Below, in pieces: positions 9,129 through 18,100 of a stretch of DNA of 23,124 nucleotides. A program made the position numbers and the translations under genes. The first letter of the stretch is position 1, and each line of letters starts with the position of its first letter. Under the pieces are notes generated by a model that did no database searches, was not told where the DNA came from, and saw nothing but the letters and a program-made list of their open reading frames with translations. Origin of the DNA: Zancudomyces culisetae. Lineage: Eukaryota > Kickxellomycota > Harpellomycetes > Harpellales > Legeriomycetaceae. The stretch lies in contig LSSK01001235.1 in the NCBI GenBank assembly GCA_001969505.1, forward strand, positions 1 through 23,124. Reading direction: 5' to 3'.

Positions 9129-11342
9129 ATGAGAGAGGGGAGAAAGAACAACACTGTTCTATTGAAAAACAAGAATTATAACATGGACAAAAACATGAAA
9201 ACACAATTCGAGCAAATGAAAGTCGAAACAGTAACGCATACGAGCCAGAGTTGGGTAATCTCAGGCGTGACAATAATGTCACAGGCACAAAAGCTAAACA
9301 GAATAGTAAGAAGTAGCAACCAAAATTTGATGGAAGCGATGCTGAAAAGCAAAGAAAAGGAGGAGAAAGTCAAGGTTGAAAGCAGGGTAGAGAAAAAAGC
9401 AAGAGAGCTAATTGAAGAAAATATACGGATGGAAAGAAAATTGCGAAGGCTTGAAAGGGATCTAGACCTAGCAAAAGGAGTATGCGAAGAGACGCTGAAA
9501 CAGAAGCAAAACGAAATAGAAAGAAGGGTGAGAGAGGAGGCGCTATCATCAAAGCGCTACAAGGAGCTAAATGAAAAGTACTTGGACAGCCAAGACAAAT
9601 GGGATATGGAACGAGCAGAACTGGTGGCAATTGTTGAAGATTTGACTGAAACGGTGGTAAATCTCGGAGGGCAAGTCAGCCAAGCAGCGCTAGATATAGC
9701 CAACGAGGTGTGTTTGAATGGAGAACGATTGGAGGTCGGAATAACAACCAAGAACGAAGGGAATAGCGGGGATAAACGACTGATGTTTTTGAATGATATT
9801 CAGCCTACACAATTTATGTTTATGCATGAATGTGAAGAGTGGAGCGATGATGACGAGGACGATAGTGAGGAAGAAGCAGAGGGTCAAGAAAAAAAACAAG
9901 AAGATGAAATAAGTGACGAGGAAGAAGAGTTTTCTGAGGATGAACATCATTTGGATGTCGAATTTTGTTTTATCCAAGAAAACGGGAATCATGAAGAAGA
10001 CTATGAAGAATTCATAGATGACGAAGTCTTGGAAAAAGAGGCCAACACTATAACCGATCCTGCAACCGAATTCTTGAGTTTCTGGTCGAAAGAAACACAA
10101 AAAGTTGCTCCAAGTTTAGGTGATTGTTCCTTGGTTATGATTGAGCCCGATACTGAAACTGAGACTGATGCTGAGACTGATACTGAGCCCGACCTGGATG
10201 CTGATTTTAATGATGAGATGGAAACATACGTGGAAATCAAGCCATACATCCAATATTTAGATACACACGAACGTGTGTCGCGGTTTATACGCGTGGCTTC
10301 GTATAAGCTTATCCATGCAGCTGTCTCAAATGTCACTGCCATCAACCTAATCCTACTGCTCGACGAACTATCCAAAACTTTCTGCACCTATTCATCGAAG
10401 CCTGCAAAACTCACAGCAATTCTCGAAGCTCTTATCGAAATAGCGGAATGGGAACTTAATAAAGTTGCAAAGACTCTGCCAAACGACGATTTAGTCTTTG
10501 GTTTGTTGAATTACACTACTTTTGGTGATGGTTGTTTAAGTAGCCGTACCATTTCTCCCGCATGTGATTCGGCAAAACCTCTAGACTCTGCTTCCTCACT
10601 CTCCTCATCTACCTGTACTTTATCCCAATTCCCCGCTTGTCTTTCACTTAAATCCTGTTTGAAGAAGAAGCGATCTCCGTCGCTGTCTACCGAAAATCCC
10701 CTGCCGCGCAATGGCACACCAGAGAATCCCAAATGCCCTTCTCTCACTAACGATGACTCTTTGCTTTCTCAGTTCATGGAACGATTATCCTGGCTGCCAT
10801 TAACCAATTACGTCATTGGAATACTGCGCTGGAACTACAGCGAAGATCTCCAGGCATTGTTGGTCCAGATTCTGGCCAGGCTATGTTATGTAAGCGCAAA
10901 GAGACGTGCTGTCTTTGTATATGTTTTGCATCTGTTTCTGTATAATGATCTTATTGACAAACAGCTTTGCCAAAATGCCCTTGACCTATACCTGCATCTC
11001 ATATCGTCCGAAAAACCTGTCAGCTCTGTAGATTTTACTGAGTTTGGTTTGAAAGAGCCCAAGAACCCGGCTGAGACACCCAAACCACATGAAAACAACA
11101 GCTTTGTTAAGGACTTGTACCTAAACTCCTGGGTTCACAAGTCTTTTGCGTTCGATACCTTGAACGTTGATGTAAATGGAAATCCCCAATCTAGCCAATG
11201 TAACAACAGCGATAGCAGCCATACTTCTAAAAATCTTGGCAATGATAAAAACGATAACGGCTGCAATAAAAGTGCTAAGAATTGTGTATTAGCATCCATT
11301 TTTGGAGATAGGGTTGTCAAAAAGGTGCAATTCAATGTCTAA
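9129..11342 (+). CDS. 737-aa coiled-coil / acidic protein, unrecognised
   Basis: Uninterrupted frame from ATG 9129, the first ATG after an in-frame stop at 9111-9113; Met-19 and Met-50 are alternative starts. Residues ~50-185 form a long, charged coiled coil (RMERKLRRLERDLDLAKG). Residues ~235-350 are strongly acidic, including a Thr-Glu/Asp dipeptide tract at ~341-356. From ~360 to 460 the sequence becomes helical and folded-looking (AINLILLLDELSKTFC, LTAILEALIEIAEWELNKV). A Ser/Pro/Thr linker spans ~470-545. A second helical block (SWLPLTNYVIGILRWNYSED, then LVQILARLCYV) is at ~548-640, and the Asn/Ser tail ends in a basic patch. The build suggests an ARM/HEAT-like scaffold joined to a coiled coil, but I do not recognise a family. 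The first half is purine-rich and the second half C/T-rich on the coding strand. No membrane segment or signal peptide seen. Confidence 0.85.
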   Translation: MREGRKNNTVLLKNKNYNMDKNMKTQFEQMKVETVTHTSQSWVISGVTIMSQAQKLNRIVRSSNQNLMEAMLKSKEKEEKVKVESRVEKKARELIEENIRMERKLRRLERDLDLAKGVCEETLKQKQNEIERRVREEALSSKRYKELNEKYLDSQDKWDMERAELVAIVEDLTETVVNLGGQVSQAALDIANEVCLNGERLEVGITTKNEGNSGDKRLMFLNDIQPTQFMFMHECEEWSDDDEDDSEEEAEGQEKKQEDEISDEEEEFSEDEHHLDVEFCFIQENGNHEEDYEEFIDDEVLEKEANTITDPATEFLSFWSKETQKVAPSLGDCSLVMIEPDTETETDAETDTEPDLDADFNDEMETYVEIKPYIQYLDTHERVSRFIRVASYKLIHAAVSNVTAINLILLLDELSKTFCTYSSKPAKLTAILEALIEIAEWELNKVAKTLPNDDLVFGLLNYTTFGDGCLSSRTISPACDSAKPLDSASSLSSSTCTLSQFPACLSLKSCLKKKRSPSLSTENPLPRNGTPENPKCPSLTNDDSLLSQFMERLSWLPLTNYVIGILRWNYSEDLQALLVQILARLCYVSAKRRAVFVYVLHLFLYNDLIDKQLCQNALDLYLHLISSEKPVSSVDFTEFGLKEPKNPAETPKPHENNSFVKDLYLNSWVHKSFAFDTLNVDVNGNPQSSQCNNSDSSHTSKNLGNDKNDNGCNKSAKNCVLASIFGDRVVKKVQFNV
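10149..10190 (+). repeat. Hexamer tract coding Thr-Glu/Asp dipeptides
   Basis: Degenerate GA(A/T)ACT / GAGACT hexamer units encode alternating acidic residue and Thr (DTETETDAETDTE). It sits at the end of the acidic region of the 737-aa protein. Confidence 0.7.
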
Positions 11343-11850
11343 ACAAAAAAGACATATTTGCAAAACAAAACAAAAAACTGTAGTCAAAATGAGTATTATA
11401 TCCTCCTAAAATGCCGTCATCTTTTTTTCAAACATATACGTTTGTATCCTATCCTTTTGCTAGCTTGCACACATCTCGCCTATTCTTGCTATAGAGTTAC
11501 TTTATTCATTTAAATTCAAAACCTGTATTGTTTCTTTATCGTTGATAAATTCATGTTAACATGTAACACCAGAGCCGTGTATGGAGAGAGATATAATATC
11601 AAGTCTTTTTTTGAGTATTATATTTGGTTTATTACTGTTATCGATTTCAAAAGTATTGCTTAGAAGCATCAAGGAATGAGAATATGGATGTATTATATAT
11701 CCCGATCTAAATAAACCCATACTACGCTAAATGATATTAAAAACTCTTGGTTTTCACAGCAAAGAGCATGGTGGTGTTTTGGATAGAAGTGCAATATTTC
11801 AAAGATGTTAATGTAATGTGTTTTGACCTGGTTTTATTGCCACTATATTG
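11343..11850. other. Convergent 3' intergenic region
   Basis: The 3' flank of the 737-aa gene (A-rich just after the stop, AATAAA near 11709) meets the 3' end of the minus-strand gene at 11851. AT-rich; no coding frame or RNA gene seen. Confidence 0.5.
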
Positions 11851-12720
11851 TCATTGACGATGGGTATAAAAAATATCACCAAAGGTGCCAAATGTATTGG
11901 GATTACTTGGTGAATGTATATAAAACAACTGACATACAACCAATATGACCAGCACAACAAGTGCTTCACCAGTATAGATTGAAGCTTAATAGTTCATCAA
12001 CATCCAAAGCAAAGCAATGGGATGCTTACTCTTATTATCTCTTCCCAACTGCAACACTCCCACAATGTCAATAATGGGATTAACACGGAGCTGCTGCATA
12101 AATGTGGTATAAGCATCTGTACTCTTTTCTGGAAATTCATTCGTATTACAAAGATATCGAATTCGTTTGCGAACTGTTAAATATTTAGTTCCTCAGTAGT
12201 CTTTACAGTTATAATCATTGAAAATACATAGTAGCGAATGGAATTGTATTTATATAGGTGGAGGATAGAGACTAATTGATCTGGCCAAACTCCAGTATCT
12301 TTCTCTTTGTCTTCCTCTCCACATAAACACAGACTTTTATGAAGATCAACAGTCATTTGGTTCAAGTTGAGAGTATTTGATATAAAGACTAAGAGTATTG
12401 TTTGTAATTTGGATAGGTTGGTACAGAGATGAAGGGAAAAGTCATCTCCAGGCAAATGTTTGAGAATACAACAAACTAAAAAACCCATATTTAAAAGTAT
12501 AAGGCTTTAAAATTTGAAAAACCAGTAAGTAGATAGAGGGATAGGCACTATCAGTAAAATAAATAAAAAACGTTCACTTGTTGTTAATTCTGGTAGCCTT
12601 CGTCATACTTTTCTCATTCTCTCTTTCTTTAGTAAACATTTTTTAAAAGTTTTACAGCTCTTACCTCTGAGGGAGTGACTCTTTACGGTCCTCCTCCACT
12701 TCTTTTCTCTTTTGTACCAT
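11851..12720 (-). CDS. Candidate five-exon gene, 199 aa, unrecognised
   Basis: My model joins 12720-12665, 12622-12578, 12504-12228, 12173-12030 and 11928-11851; all phases fit and the frame stays open to TGA at 11851-11853. Donors are GTAAGA, GTGAAC, GTATTT and GTAAGC; acceptors are AAAG, AAAG, CAG and CAG. TTTACTAAA in intron 1 and GAACTAAA in intron 3 are good branch-point candidates. The N-terminus is charged (MVQKRKEVEEDRKESLPQR); the rest is hydrophobic and helical (LILLNMGFLVCCILKHLP, LQTILLVFISNTLNLNQM, DQLVSILHLYKYNSIRYY, VLIPLLTLWECCSWEEII), ending IFYTHRQ. It could be a helical-repeat or membrane-associated protein. Uncertain points: the second exon may start at 12607, the gene may start at the ATG at 12606, and a competing open frame overlaps exon 4 (see findings). 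The largest single open piece, 12488-12180, is the most secure part. Confidence 0.5.
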
Positions 12721-13159
12721 AATATATTTGTTTTCAAATATGAAAAACAGTATCAATTGCCTTGAATTCTGTTTAAAACTCAAGTATACGCTTGTACAAA
12801 AAAAAATTTTTTTTATTCATTTGCCAGGAAAAAAAAATTATCCTTTGTCCTTCACTACCACTTCAACCCTCACCCCCCCCTTTATTTTTTAATTTTTTTG
12901 ATCTAAAACTAAATTAGATAATTCTGGGAAAAGCAAATCCAACAAAATATTATCTATTTTGAACACTAGTTCATCGATTGCTCACCTTTAGTCCGTTTAT
13001 TTTCCAAACAACTCTATTTAGAATCTCTCAAGTTTTCGTAATTCTGGCCCGACAAAGCTTATTGGAATTTCACTTTCATACTAAATGTAAACGAAGAGCA
13101 CTAGAATTCGTCACAAACAATTTACGCAGTATCCTAGGCATAGAAATATTGGAAATTAA
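12721..13159. promoter_or_regulatory. Divergent promoter region
   Basis: Shared upstream space of the minus-strand gene at 12720 and the plus-strand gene at 13160. It holds an A9T8 tract (12798-12814), a pyrimidine-rich tract with a C run near 12872-12879, and T-rich runs just after it. A/T tracts of this kind exclude nucleosomes in fungi. Nothing in it codes convincingly. Confidence 0.45.
13085..13090 (+). promoter_or_regulatory. Start-stop upstream ORF (ATG TAA)
   Basis: An ATG followed immediately by TAA lies 75 nt before the main ATG at 13160, with no other ATG in between. If transcribed in the leader it would be a minimal uORF able to slow scanning ribosomes. Confidence 0.35.
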
Positions 13160-15184
13160 ATGAGTAAGCTGGGTGTAAATTTCAAAAGGGTTGGTAACCC
13201 TACAGATTTTATAAGACGGTTAACACCAACAGGATTTAAGAGTAAAAATGCAGTACCAGCACTAGGACCAGTACGTACACGGCACGTTAACCAGATTGGT
13301 GACGGGTGCCTCGATGCAGACAGAGAAGCAGAGATAAAAAAGGATTTGATAGATTACAAAATACTCTACAGGTACGATCGATACCCGCAGTATGTTTCTA
13401 AGTATATAACCAACCTGATAACATCAAACAATCCAAATCTACAAGCCGAGCTTGAGTATGTAATGGCATTATATGAGACATGGCTCAAAACGATCTACAA
13501 AAAGGGCAATACAAAAGTGAGGCCAGATGTTCTGGGATCTGTTTACAGTACAATATTAGACGATTACAATCAGAAAATGGCTGCTGATGGTCGGTGTGGG
13601 TTTGAGGCAGATAGGAGAATTCATCAGTTTTTCAAGAATGACAAGGTCTTTGCCTTGTTGGACAGTGACGTTGTAGGGAAGTATTTACAGCAGACTCTTG
13701 ATAGTGGAAACCGAGCACAGTACCTAAACTTCGGTTTGATTTTAAGAAAGTTTGGGACATCCATTAATGTTTCGAATAGGTCAACACTGTTGATAAAATA
13801 TCTCGCCAATTTGTACAAATATAGCCATAAAACTTTCAAGATCAGGCCTCAATTTAAAAAGCCATTTGTTACCAGCGCTATTTATTTCTTGGTTCAGCAA
13901 GAGAGTGGCAATGATCAAATCAGCGAAGCCGAGCTTGTAAATGCTGCTTGTCAGTTAATCAAATGTCTGGATGTATATTCCCTAAACGATGCTCTACAGC
14001 TTATTCACAATTATAACGAGTACAATGATAAGCGCGGCAATTTGTGGATACTCAATAGTCACAAAGTGCAGTATTATGTGGCTAGAGCGATCATCAATGC
14101 GGCTATACCAAATCCGCAACCGCAACCGCAACCGCAATCACAACCACAACCACAAAATACTAGTAGCAAGTCCAGTGAGATATTGGATAGCAAAGCAGCG
14201 TATAACCGGAAAAGTGCTGTTATGAGAAACATGTTGTTATTGAAATATAAACCGCTCTTTGGTCTATCTGGCAAAACAAATACCAAAATAACTTTACTGA
14301 CAATAAAAAATCTGAACTACTTTGACTGTGAAAACTATATACCAGACAAGTATTGGTATGCCTCTATGAAGAAAATAAACAGAAAATTTCAACCAAAAAC
14401 ACTTTCCTTGATATACCCAAAACTCTGGATCAAGAAAAATGATTCCTCGTTGGTATTACCTTTAGTAACATTTCCAGATATCAAGGATAGCAACCAGATT
14501 ACCTACTACTATTGGTATAGCAAGTATCTGTACAACCTATTAGTCAACAATGTGCTAGACTTAACAGATGACCAACTTTTGAGCATTTTCAACAATAACC
14601 GGCACTTTCCTACACACAAACTCATAAATGGGCTGTTGTACTTTGCAGAACATCAGCTATTATTCAGGGGTGGTAGAAAGCATCTCTTCAGAACAAGCAA
14701 CAATAACAGTAGCAGTTCTCCTACCTATAACTTTGCCCGTGCCGTGAGACGGTCGAATATGTCGAAATTCCATTTGTTTTCCAGTATCAAAAAGTTGATT
14801 ATAGAAAAGGACGACGAAAACTTGGAACTCAAATTGAAATCAATCCTGTCACTTTTATACTCAAACAACGACAGCGTTGACAACAGCACTTCGACTCTAC
14901 ACAATTTATTTCTATATAAAATTTTGATCAATAAGCTAAAACTATTCGTCGATAATAACAGAAATACCGATAATAATATGGATAAAGTTGACATGGATGC
15001 CCTTTCAGAATGGTTATACGATAACGTACACTCTACAGTTTCGCTACACCACCCAAATCCCACCGATTTCAATAGAGTGTGGTCCAAACAAATGACACGG
15101 TTACTGATTTCTTCCCTTACCACCACCAACTCAACCATCACAACCAACATTTCCAAAAATGAAATCAATAACAGTGAGGAATGA
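13160..15184 (+). CDS. 674-aa protein with basic N-terminus, unrecognised
   Basis: Uninterrupted frame; the start is well fixed because an in-frame TAA lies directly before the ATG. The first ~45 residues are basic with few acidic residues (MSKLGVNFKRV, FIRRLTPTGFKSKN), compatible with a mitochondrial presequence. Residues ~50-315 are mostly helical with aromatic-rich turns (YKILYRYDRYPQYVSKYI, LIKYLANLYKYSHKTF). A Pro-Gln dipeptide tract sits at 319-332. A second helical part follows (YYYWYSKYLYNLLVNNVLDL), then Asn/Ser tracts and a Ser/Thr/Asn tail. Large helical, fast-evolving proteins of this type in yeasts often serve mitochondrial RNA or translation, for example PPR-like factors. That role is inference from architecture; no clear PPR motif is visible. 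It is convergent with the 1539-aa gene, with 9 nt between stops. Confidence 0.85.
   Translation: MSKLGVNFKRVGNPTDFIRRLTPTGFKSKNAVPALGPVRTRHVNQIGDGCLDADREAEIKKDLIDYKILYRYDRYPQYVSKYITNLITSNNPNLQAELEYVMALYETWLKTIYKKGNTKVRPDVLGSVYSTILDDYNQKMAADGRCGFEADRRIHQFFKNDKVFALLDSDVVGKYLQQTLDSGNRAQYLNFGLILRKFGTSINVSNRSTLLIKYLANLYKYSHKTFKIRPQFKKPFVTSAIYFLVQQESGNDQISEAELVNAACQLIKCLDVYSLNDALQLIHNYNEYNDKRGNLWILNSHKVQYYVARAIINAAIPNPQPQPQPQSQPQPQNTSSKSSEILDSKAAYNRKSAVMRNMLLLKYKPLFGLSGKTNTKITLLTIKNLNYFDCENYIPDKYWYASMKKINRKFQPKTLSLIYPKLWIKKNDSSLVLPLVTFPDIKDSNQITYYYWYSKYLYNLLVNNVLDLTDDQLLSIFNNNRHFPTHKLINGLLYFAEHQLLFRGGRKHLFRTSNNNSSSSPTYNFARAVRRSNMSKFHLFSSIKKLIIEKDDENLELKLKSILSLLYSNNDSVDNSTSTLHNLFLYKILINKLKLFVDNNRNTDNNMDKVDMDALSEWLYDNVHSTVSLHHPNPTDFNRVWSKQMTRLLISSLTTTNSTITTNISKNEINNSEE
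14114..14155 (+). repeat. Hexamer tract coding Pro-Gln dipeptides
   Basis: CCGCAA repeated four times, then TCACAA and two CCACAA units, encoding PQPQPQPQSQPQPQ. It separates two helical halves of the 674-aa protein. Confidence 0.9.
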
Positions 15185-15193
15185 CGATAATAC

Positions 15194-18100
15194 TTAATTT
15201 GTAGAAAAATATTTCAGTTTGGATTCAATAAATGCCAGTTTGATGTATAAATCCAGGTTTTCGCCTCTGTTTGGTTTAGTTTCTTGTGAAGTCTTTGGTT
15301 TTTTCAAATTTTTTAGCATGTCTTGTTTATAATTTCCACTATTGGTATTTCCACAGTTATCATTAACATTAACATTAGCATTACCATCATTACAATTCTT
15401 GTTGCTATCTACTAAATCCTTAGCTGAGATAAAACTTTTGACTCTGTTTCCACTCCTATTTCTACCTTTGTTTTCTGGGGCGAATTTCTTCATTTTGCTA
15501 ACAATGTTAGAATCGTTGTTCAGGCTTTTTGGGGCTCTATTGTTTGCAAAGTTGTTTTGATTATACTTTGCATCCAAAGCATTGATATCCAGCCTGTAAC
15601 TATTAGTGTTGGCGTTAGCAATAGCAATAGCATTAGCATTGGTATTTGTATTTGTATTTGTATCAATATTATTGTTAGTTTTATTTTTGGCAATACTTTT
15701 ATCAGCAGCTCGTTTATTCATACTTTCAGCACGAGAAAAAACAGTGCTTTGAGTATTATAATTATTCTTTTTGTCACCATTGCTGTCATTGGTATTATCT
15801 TGATTGTAAGAGTTGATTCCACCCGTTTCATAAAACTGAGAATATTCATAGTATTGATTAATCATACTTGTACGTTCATTCTCCGCATTTTCATTATATA
15901 CTTCTATGTTGTTATGGTGGTTAAGCCCAGCAACGTTTGAGTTGTGTTTATATTCAACTTCTCCAGAATCTATAAAATCTGCAGGATCTTTCTTGTCTTT
16001 GAAATCAAAGGAAGATGAGAGCATCAAGTGTTGTTTTATAAGGTTGGCTTGGTCACTATATTCATTATCTTTGTGGTTCATGCGTTTATACATCTCATCA
16101 ACAACTTGCTCGTGCCCCTCTTTATCCCTGCTCTCATTTATTTCTATATCAACTTCTACGTTTTCTTTTCCGCCTGACCTTTTCTGTCGTATTTTTTTGT
16201 TATTCGGCCTTCTTTCCTCAGAGTGGTCAAGTATTTCGGATTGTTTAGTAGTCCAACACTCTTCCAACCCCGCCAAACTCAAGCGATACTTGTACTGGTC
16301 TAACCTTTCTCTGGTTTCTAGGTCATGCACAGTCTTATTGTTGAATAGATACTCTTTAGAAAAGGAAACTTTGTTGGAATTATCGTGATTATACAATACT
16401 ACTGAGCTTGGTCTTTGCTTTGAGTGGTTTACATGTGCGGACGAAAGAAGTTCAAGATTGTTACTGATAATTGACTTGCGTATATTTTGCATGTGATTGG
16501 GATCTTTTCCACTACTGCTGTACCGCTTCAATATATTGTGAATATTATCACTGCTATGTTGGTTACCAACAACGCTGGTATTACCATTACTTTCAGTAAG
16601 GGATGACAAGGATGATATTGTTGTCATGCTTGAGGATGTGTACAAATCACTGTCATCATTTTGGTTTCCCATAGATTCTTTACTGCCATTATTATTGTCG
16701 TCAGCTTGAGTGTTGTTTAAAATTGTGTCATTTACAGGAAAATCAACAATTTCTCCATCCTCAAATAATAAACTCTTTGCTGAATAATATTCCTCCTCCT
16801 CCTCCTCATATATACCACTTTCCACTTGAATTTCCCGTTCCTTTTCCACCTTGCTTTCCCCTTCTCTCCCAAATTCTCGGTTTATTACATAATCGACTAC
16901 ATTAATGATACCATTTCCACTTACACTATGATCAGTATCAAGTAATTCTTTTGGTTCCATATCCACACTTGCATTTATTTTATCAATATCGTTATGGTAT
17001 ACACTTTCACTTTGATTCTGAGTTTGATTTTGATTCTGAGTTGTTTTCTTGTTTGCTTCGTTATACTGATTGTTGTCATTTTCAGAGGTAAATCCTTCAA
17101 TCAAAAAAGACCCTGTCGAAAACTTTTTTAGCTCTATATTATCTAGTCTTTTATCAACACGTTGGGTTTTGTATGCATTGTCAGAATCAGCGTTTACATT
17201 TACATTTACATTTATAGTTGTATTTTCGATTAACCGTTCATTTCTATTCGTGTCGCTATTAGTGGGTTTGGTAAACTGATCCTTAATTGTAGTCAAGACT
17301 ATTGATCTTCGGTTTGGTTGGTTTTGTGAATCATTAGCCATTTTCAACTCTGGTTTGATGTATATATTTTCGGCAGGAACTATCAGTCTTACAGGAAATT
17401 TATCTAGTTTTATAGTTCGATGTAAATGAACAGATCCCTTTGAGCTGTCACTTTGTGTTTCTAAACTTTCTAAACTTTCTGTTGTAACTACCGAGATGTT
17501 TTCTTCACTATAGTTACTGATATTCCTCTTTAAAATATCTAATCTTAACTTGTCTAGTTTCTCCTTTTCTTTATGATACTCAAACTCGTCCATGTTTTTG
17601 TCAGTGAACGCTTTGAAGTTATCAACATTTTCATTTAAGCGATGGTTTTCTTTTAAGGGAGATCCTCTAACAGTCATAAAATGCTCGTTTTCACGACTAG
17701 AATTCACACTATCCACATTTTCAATGCTAATATTAAAGCTAATATTACCAATACTATTGCTATTATTATTGACTGAAATACTCTTATTATTGGTTGAATA
17801 ATTATCCGCTTGTCCACCCACTTCTTTTGATGGATCATATGATTTGACAGATTGGTCATCTTCCATCCACAGGCTATCATCTTCATTTTGTTTTGTCATA
17901 CTTTCAATAACTCTAGGCCTGATGTTTTGCGTATATTGCTGAATCAGTTGCTTGCTTGTCATGTATTGATTTGAAAAAGGAGAAGTGCTTTTTTCTACTG
18001 AAAATGAGTCGTGTACTGAGTTTAACCTGTTGTCAATATTAGCGATTGGTTTAGACAAGCTGTTTTCTTCTCCATCAATGCTACTATTGCTGTTGATATT

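Noticed and set aside
12978-13163. 61-codon open frame overlapping the ATG of the 674-aa gene (ATGA overlap)
   Set aside because: It has no ATG anywhere, so it would need a non-AUG start; it is in another frame and no splice site joins it. Likely chance in the leader or promoter.
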